Part shown: piece after piece, positions 59,715 through 64,000 of the stretch
Numbering within the stretch: position 1 is the first letter of the stretch
Layout of the letters: each line of letters opens with the position of its first letter
Assembly (NCBI GenBank): GCA_944322005.1
Contig: CALUNL010000001.1
Location: 124,001-188,000, forward strand
Source: an uncultured Alistipes sp.
GTDB taxonomy: Bacteria; Bacteroidota; Bacteroidia; Bacteroidales; Rikenellaceae
DNA: 64,000 nucleotides
Reading direction: 5' to 3'
Program-made: the position numbers and the translations under genes
The notes under the pieces: model-generated
Databases searched by the model: none
The model's input: the letters and a program-made list of their open reading frames with translations, nothing else
Told to the model about the DNA's origin: nothing

Positions 59715-61733
59715 TCAGTGCGTGTCGCGGTACCATTGCGTCTGTTTCCACTCTTCGGCGTATGCCTCGCAAGGGGCGCTGGTCGTGATGCCCGAGTAAT
59801 AGTTTATATCGTTCGCCATGCCGTTGTATGCGGAGTAGAATTTCTGGGTATGGTAACGCGATACGACAGTCTTGTCCAGCTGCGCGGAGAATGCGGCGAC
59901 CGCATCCACGTCGGCGCACGAACGGTTGGTGTAGTCCTCCAGATCGAAGAAAATGTGCTCCGTCATACCCTCGTAGGTCTGTATGTCGGCTATATCGTAA
60001 TTTTTGGATTCTGACTGGTTCACGCGTTTTGCGGCAGCGGCGAGCGCCTCGAGTTCCGAACATACCGTCACGGCGGCGCATGCCGAACGGTACGACTGGA
60101 GCGGGTACTCGGAGTAGTAGTCCACATATGCGCGGCATACTCCGTCGAGGTCGTACGAGCGTCCGTTGTCGGTCAGCAGCAGCGGCATCACGAGGTCGTA
60201 CGGGAATCCCATGCCCATGACCTCGCATGGCGATGCGAGTATGCGGTCGGCCGTATTCCGCATGTCATACACGGCCTCTACGCTCGACATGAAGCATGCA
60301 TCGAACATAAGGTATGAAAATTTGATGCCGGTTGCCTCGAGTGCTGCGGCGAACTCGTCGGTGTCGAACTGCGTGTCGTAGTTGTCGCCCATATGCCTCA
60401 TCTGCGGCGCCCCTTCGACTGTTTTCCACAGGTATTTGCGGGCGGAGCTCAGAGACAATGACGTGGGCTGGCTCTTCGGTATCCATCCGGTGCCGTGGGT
60501 ATGCACTATGAGGGAGTACTCCTCCGCCGGGGCGAACTCAATCATCTCGTTGAGGTTGTCCGTAAGCATCTGCGGGGTGAAGGTCGATGGCAGTTTGTAG
60601 TCGCGTATCTTTTCGCGTATGCCGGTCCCCTCCACATTGTCGTAGCGGAGTTCGTAGAGTGTCGCGTCGAGTTTGGTGCTCTGTATGAAGGCGAGAACTC
60701 TCGACGAGCCCTGTATGCCGGACGAAAGCGCGCCGACCACCTTGTCTATGTTGCTCTCGTAGCTCGCCTTGAGGCTTGTACCGATGAAGTAGAACAGAAT
60801 TGCCTGCGGAGACGAGCCTGCGCGTTGGAACACATCCATCGATATGCGGCAGTCGTTGTTGTCCGCAAGGTATACGTCTATGGTGCCGAGCTGAATCTCG
60901 CCGTCGGTGATGTTGCCTGATGCGGCGGTGACCGTAACGGTGCCGTCATCACTCTTTTCGCTCGAGAATGCGTCGGATGAGCAATCGACAGTGAACTCGA
61001 AAGGCGTTGTAACCTCGAACGAGTTTTGCGAACCGGCCGTTCCCGACAGCAGCAGGCTGCTTTTGTTTATGAGCAGAGCGGGGTTGCTGTATACCTCTAC
61101 GCTTCCCTCCTGCTCGATGCCGTCGACGTAGAACCGTACATCGCCGGTCTTGACCGTGTCGACTGTGAGGTTGTCGCGTGGAGCCGTTACGCTTATCTCA
61201 TACTTGCCCTTGTCAGAGTCTCGGCTGACGAAGCTGTAGCTTATGTCGTCAGAAGTCTCTATCTCGAACATGTCGGTGGCCGAGGTGAACCTTATGGAGG
61301 CCTCCGAACCGGCGTCGGCGCCGGTGTATACCTTGTCGTAGCCGTATTCTATGAGTATCTGCGGGTTCTGATATGCCACCACTCCAATGAACTTCGTATT
61401 CAGAAGCTTGAACGACAACTGCCCGAGCATGACCGTCGACAGGGTGTTGTTCGCCTGCAGTGCCGTTGCGGTGATTTCGATATTCTCACCGGCCGGGCCG
61501 CTCGACGGGGAGCAGACGAAACCTTCGGTCGGGAGAATCTCCCAGTCGTATTTGGATGTAATCGAGAACGTCTCGGTGGAACCTTCGGCACCGCCGATAT
61601 ACAGGGAGTTGTTCTGTATGCCGTTCACGATAAGGTCGCCCGATACGGCATATTCCCCCTTGCGGCAGCCGTATGGCAGCAGCAACATGGACAGCATCAT
61701 CGTGGTATAAAGGGCAAACCTTCTGATGTTCAT
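59715..61733 (-). CDS. Clostripain-family (C11) cysteine peptidase with BACON-like repeats, lipoprotein-like
   Basis: Secreted protein of 672 residues. The signal peptide (ALYTTMMLSMLLLPYGC) ends with a Cys that may be lipidated, although the lipobox is not canonical. Residues 30-330 hold three to four strand-rich modules of about 80-90 residues resembling BACON/Ig-like domains. The C-terminal peptidase has the catalytic His in VHTHGTG (His413) and Cys480 in FDACFM, the clan CD pair. Such proteases act on host or microbial surface proteins; the target is not visible. A strong own promoter is present. Confidence 0.88.
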   Translation of the reverse strand: MNIRRFALYTTMMLSMLLLPYGCRKGEYAVSGDLIVNGIQNNSLYIGGAEGSTETFSITSKYDWEILPTEGFVCSPSSGPAGENIEITATALQANNTLSTVMLGQLSFKLLNTKFIGVVAYQNPQILIEYGYDKVYTGADAGSEASIRFTSATDMFEIETSDDISYSFVSRDSDKGKYEISVTAPRDNLTVDTVKTGDVRFYVDGIEQEGSVEVYSNPALLINKSSLLLSGTAGSQNSFEVTTPFEFTVDCSSDAFSSEKSDDGTVTVTAASGNITDGEIQLGTIDVYLADNNDCRISMDVFQRAGSSPQAILFYFIGTSLKASYESNIDKVVGALSSGIQGSSRVLAFIQSTKLDATLYELRYDNVEGTGIREKIRDYKLPSTFTPQMLTDNLNEMIEFAPAEEYSLIVHTHGTGWIPKSQPTSLSLSSARKYLWKTVEGAPQMRHMGDNYDTQFDTDEFAAALEATGIKFSYLMFDACFMSSVEAVYDMRNTADRILASPCEVMGMGFPYDLVMPLLLTDNGRSYDLDGVCRAYVDYYSEYPLQSYRSACAAVTVCSELEALAAAAKRVNQSESKNYDIADIQTYEGMTEHIFFDLEDYTNRSCADVDAVAAFSAQLDKTVVSRYHTQKFYSAYNGMANDINYYSGITTSAPCEAYAEEWKQTQWYRDTH

Positions 61734-61760
61734 GGCGGCAAAGAATATCCTTGTTTCGGG

Positions 61761-61791
61761 CAAATATACGGAAAAACCGTGTAACTTCAAA
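61761..61791 (-). promoter_or_regulatory. Promoter for the C11 peptidase
   Basis: On the minus strand: TTTG (61788-61791), 19-bp spacer, TATATTTG (61761-61768). A very good match, 27 bp before the ATG, within the short gap after the DUF4919 gene. Confidence 0.82.
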
Positions 61792-61799
61792 AGTGGCGG

Positions 61800-62615
61800 C
61801 TATTTGTACTCGCGAGGCTTGAGGTTGTTTATCTGCCACGTGCGCTCGCGCTTGAAGGTGTAGTTTTCCGGCTTGTTCCAGTATATGCGGCTGTAGTCGA
61901 AATAGTATCCCTTGACCTTGTTGTGCGGAACAGTGAACGGGACGAACTCCACGGTGCGGCTTATTATGCGCCCCTTGAGGTAGTTCCAGCCCTTCGCGGC
62001 GATGTAGTCGAGACCGTGCGAGAACATTATGATGTGCATCGGCGTCTTCTCCTTCAGACCGTTGCCGGAGTTGCCTATGCATCGCAGTATGCCGTTCATG
62101 TGGTCGTAATACGCCTTCTCCCGCTTCTTGTCGCCCGATGCGCCGTATGCGTATGCCATGATGTTGAGCAGCTGCGGGCTGAACGGGTCCTGTTCCATCG
62201 CTTCGGTGCAGGCGGCTATGAGCTCGTCGATGTCGGTCACCGACGGTTCGTCGATGGCAAGACGCGACATCACGTTCTGCACGCGATCCATTCCCTTGTT
62301 GTTCTCCAGAGGCTTGTACTGGAGCTGGAATGCGAAACCGTAGTACAGGTAGTGATACTCGTCGTCGGTGAGCTGTTCTCCGTTCTTGTACCGCATCATA
62401 AGATTTGGATAGAAATACGGAGAGGTCGCTTCGGTGATCTTCTTCAGTATGTCCTCATTGTCCGGGACGCGGGTTTGCGACGGCTCCGGTACAGGAGCCT
62501 GTGCGGTTGTCTGCTGCTCCTGCACATTGTTTTGTCCCTGCGTCTGTTCCTGTGCCGATGCGGCCTGCATCGACAATGCGACCGACAACATGGCGACAAT
62601 AACTCTCTTCATCAT
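61800..62615 (-). CDS. DUF4919-domain secreted protein
   Basis: 271-residue exported protein: signal peptide (RVIVAMLSVALSMQAASAQ), then a Gln/Pro-rich linker (QNNVQEQQTTAQAPVPEP) and a helical domain with LMMRYKNGEQLTDDEYHYLYYGFAFQ, a sequence typical of DUF4919 proteins. The end is a strand-rich segment (VPFTVPHNKVKGYYFDYSRIYWN, partial). Function unknown. Starts 21 bp after the dapA stop; the C11 gene after it has its own promoter. Confidence 0.85.
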   Translation of the reverse strand: MMKRVIVAMLSVALSMQAASAQEQTQGQNNVQEQQTTAQAPVPEPSQTRVPDNEDILKKITEATSPYFYPNLMMRYKNGEQLTDDEYHYLYYGFAFQLQYKPLENNKGMDRVQNVMSRLAIDEPSVTDIDELIAACTEAMEQDPFSPQLLNIMAYAYGASGDKKREKAYYDHMNGILRCIGNSGNGLKEKTPMHIIMFSHGLDYIAAKGWNYLKGRIISRTVEFVPFTVPHNKVKGYYFDYSRIYWNKPENYTFKRERTWQINNLKPREYK

Positions 62616-62636
62616 CGTAAATTTTTCGTACAAACG

Positions 62637-63545
62637 TTATTGCGGACGTTTTTCGTATCCGGCCATGCTCTCCGACATCCTTCTCCTCAAGGACCCGCTG
62701 CCCTCGGCGAGCGGAAGCCGTACGGTGTCGCCGCAGATTCCCTTGAGCGAAAGTGCGGTTTTTATGCCCGTTGGGTTGCCCTCCTCGAAAAGTTCGGCGG
62801 TAATCTCCTTCAACGGCGCAAACAGCGCGTCGGCCTCGTCGAAGCGGCCCTCTGCGGCCATGCGTACCACGGCCGACATCTCTGCCGGGTAGAGCTGTGC
62901 GAGAACGGATATGACACCGACTCCGCCGAGTCTCATGATGTCCACCGTCAACGCATCGTCACCGCTTATGAGCGCAAAATGCTCCGGCAGCAGTTCGTGT
63001 ATGCGCTTCATTTGCGCAAGGTTGCCCGACGCTTCCTTTATTCCGATGACGTTCGGGCAGTCGCATACTATGCGTTGCAATGTCTCGGGTGTGAGGTTCA
63101 CGCCGGTACGTCCCGGGATGTTGTACAGGATCACCGGCAGCGGCGAGGCCTCCGAGACGGCCCTGAAATGCCTGTACAGACCCTCCTGATTGGGCTTGTT
63201 GTAGTATGGGCATACGGATAGTATGGCATCGTACCCCTTGAGGTCCCACGTGCGTATCGTCTCCACCGTGTCGCGGGTGCAGTTGCCGCCTATTCCTATC
63301 ACGAGCGGCAGGCGGCCTGCGTTGCGCTCGCGGATGAACATGGCCACAGCCCGTCGCTCGTCCGCCGACAGCGTCGGCGACTCCGATGTGGTGCCCAGGG
63401 CGAGGATATAGTCCGCCCCGCCCGATATGATGTGCTCCACCAGCCGGGCCAGGGCGGCAAAGTCGACCGAGCCGTTGCCGGCGAATGGCGTTACCACGGC
63501 AACGCCCGTGCCTGAAAACATCTTCTTTCCCATATCGTTCTTCAT
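62637..63545 (-). CDS. dapA: 4-hydroxy-tetrahydrodipicolinate synthase
   Basis: First committed step of lysine/diaminopimelate synthesis: condenses pyruvate and aspartate semialdehyde. 302 residues. The Schiff-base Lys170 is in VIGIKEASG, Tyr141 in LYNIPGRTG, and the substrate loop ALGTTSESPTL lies near residue 49. Two further Met codons (63533, 63521) are alternative starts. 27 bp after the ligA stop, so it is probably in one unit with ligA and the DUF4919 gene. Confidence 0.96.
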   Translation of the reverse strand: MKNDMGKKMFSGTGVAVVTPFAGNGSVDFAALARLVEHIISGGADYILALGTTSESPTLSADERRAVAMFIRERNAGRLPLVIGIGGNCTRDTVETIRTWDLKGYDAILSVCPYYNKPNQEGLYRHFRAVSEASPLPVILYNIPGRTGVNLTPETLQRIVCDCPNVIGIKEASGNLAQMKRIHELLPEHFALISGDDALTVDIMRLGGVGVISVLAQLYPAEMSAVVRMAAEGRFDEADALFAPLKEITAELFEEGNPTGIKTALSLKGICGDTVRLPLAEGSGSLRRRMSESMAGYEKRPQ

Positions 63546-63572
63546 TTTTACATATTCTCTCTTCCGTTTCGT

Positions 63573-64000
63573 TCAGAAAAGGCTTCCCTGTTCGGGTGTC
63601 TTCTTCGTTGCGGCATCGGCAGCCGTCCTCTCCGTGGATGCGGCGCTTTTTGCGGCAGTTGCACTTGTCGGCGCCGAGCCCGAATCTCCGCCTATCATTC
63701 CGATGAACTCCTCTTCCGACACGAGCCTTATGCCGAGCTTTTTAGCCTTCTGCAACTTCGTTGGCCCCATCTTGTCGCCTGCGATTATGAAATCGGTGTT
63801 GGCGGCAACGCCCGACTGCACCTTTCCTCCGTGGGCCTCGATGAGCTCCTTCAGCCGGTCGCGCGAGTGCTCCCTGAATGTTCCGGAAACCACTATGTTC
63901 CTCCCCGCGAGAGTGTCGGAAACCGATTCCCGCTCCTCCGCCTCGAACTGCAGCCCGGCTTTGCGCAGACGTTCGATAATCGTACGGTTGCTCTCGTCGG
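63573..64000 (-). CDS. ligA: NAD-dependent DNA ligase, C-terminal part (window edge)
   Basis: The 5' part of the gene is outside the window. The visible 142 codons hold the end of the helix-hairpin-helix region (NRTIIERLRKAGLQFE) and the BRCT domain with TLAGRNIVVSGTFREHSRDRL and VAANTDFIIAGDKMG. The tail after residue 110 of the visible part is Ala/Ser-rich (TSATAAKSAASTERTAADAA). Joins nicked DNA in replication and repair with NAD+. Identity is secure from the BRCT and HhH context. Confidence 0.92.
   Translation of the reverse strand, partial: DESNRTIIERLRKAGLQFEAEERESVSDTLAGRNIVVSGTFREHSRDRLKELIEAHGGKVQSGVAANTDFIIAGDKMGPTKLQKAKKLGIRLVSEEEFIGMIGGDSGSAPTSATAAKSAASTERTAADAATKKTPEQGSLF

Noticed and set aside
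1..64000. CRISPR arrays, tRNA/rRNA genes, insertion sequences, prophage
   Set aside because: No repeated spacer pattern, no tRNA-like cloverleaf consensus, no transposase or phage motif was found in any long reading frame.

Overview
The window reads as chromosomal core DNA of a Bacteroidota bacterium, most likely a Bacteroidales gut member close to Alistipes/Rikenellaceae. This is inferred from the protein types (PorT-like barrel, BACON-type C11 protease, DUF349 and DUF4919 proteins, HECLGH-type DPP III, RseC-Rnf cluster), from many promoters of the Bacteroidota form TTG-N19..23-TAnnTTTG, from genes without clear Shine-Dalgarno sites, and from a base composition that looks GC-rich for the order. 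I see no rRNA, tRNA, insertion sequence, prophage or CRISPR array. Nearly all of the window is coding.

Layout: 1-2338 (minus) holds a PorT-like barrel, phoH and a truncated pepD. 2493-8452 (plus) holds der, an acidic proline-rich protein, rsmI and a three-gene lipid/glycosylation group (acyltransferase, GT2, dolichyl-phosphate-mannose-synthase-like GT). 8526-15079 is a bounded efflux operon: a palindromic operator, TetR regulator, TolC-like channel, lipoprotein adaptor, RND pump and a small PII-like protein, closed by a terminator. 15102-20065 holds glgB (minus), a POT peptide transporter and an EamA exporter. 20079-23924 (minus) is a short polysaccharide-export unit (Wza, Wzc/BY-kinase, HAD phosphatase). 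24053-25327 is a cytoplasmic GH13 amylase.

25401-32691 is the most striking unit. One promoter, nadE, rseC, rnfB-C-D-G-E-A and one terminator form a single apparent transcript. It couples NAD+ synthesis to the ferredoxin:NAD+ oxidoreductase that uses NAD+. The NadE lacks the glutaminase nucleophile cysteine (Gly141 instead), so it should depend on free ammonia.

32799-35343 (plus) holds hpt, queE, divIC and thiL. 35351-39573 (minus) holds ackA, a phosphate acyltransferase, aroQ and a polysaccharide flippase. 39637-41927 (minus) holds a TPM protein, LemA and an orphan OmpR-type regulator. 41948-44219 holds a DUF349 repeat protein behind a roughly 215-nt leader that can fold. 44265-48948 holds pyrG, yidC, a DEDDy exonuclease and tsaE. 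49014-50864 holds panC, panD and a DUF456 protein. 50966-56824 holds a two-domain M16 peptidase, a nitrilase and a DPP III lipoprotein. 56897-64000 holds rluB (minus), a MATE exporter (plus), and on the minus strand truncated ligA, dapA, a DUF4919 protein and a clostripain-family lipoprotein with its own strong promoter.

Nothing here is a wholly unknown multi-gene machine. The best candidates for new biology are the ammonia-dependent nadE fused into the rnf operon, the PII-like subunit of the RND operon, the NxxER variant POT transporter, the TPM-LemA-regulator trio and the structured leader ahead of the DUF349 gene.
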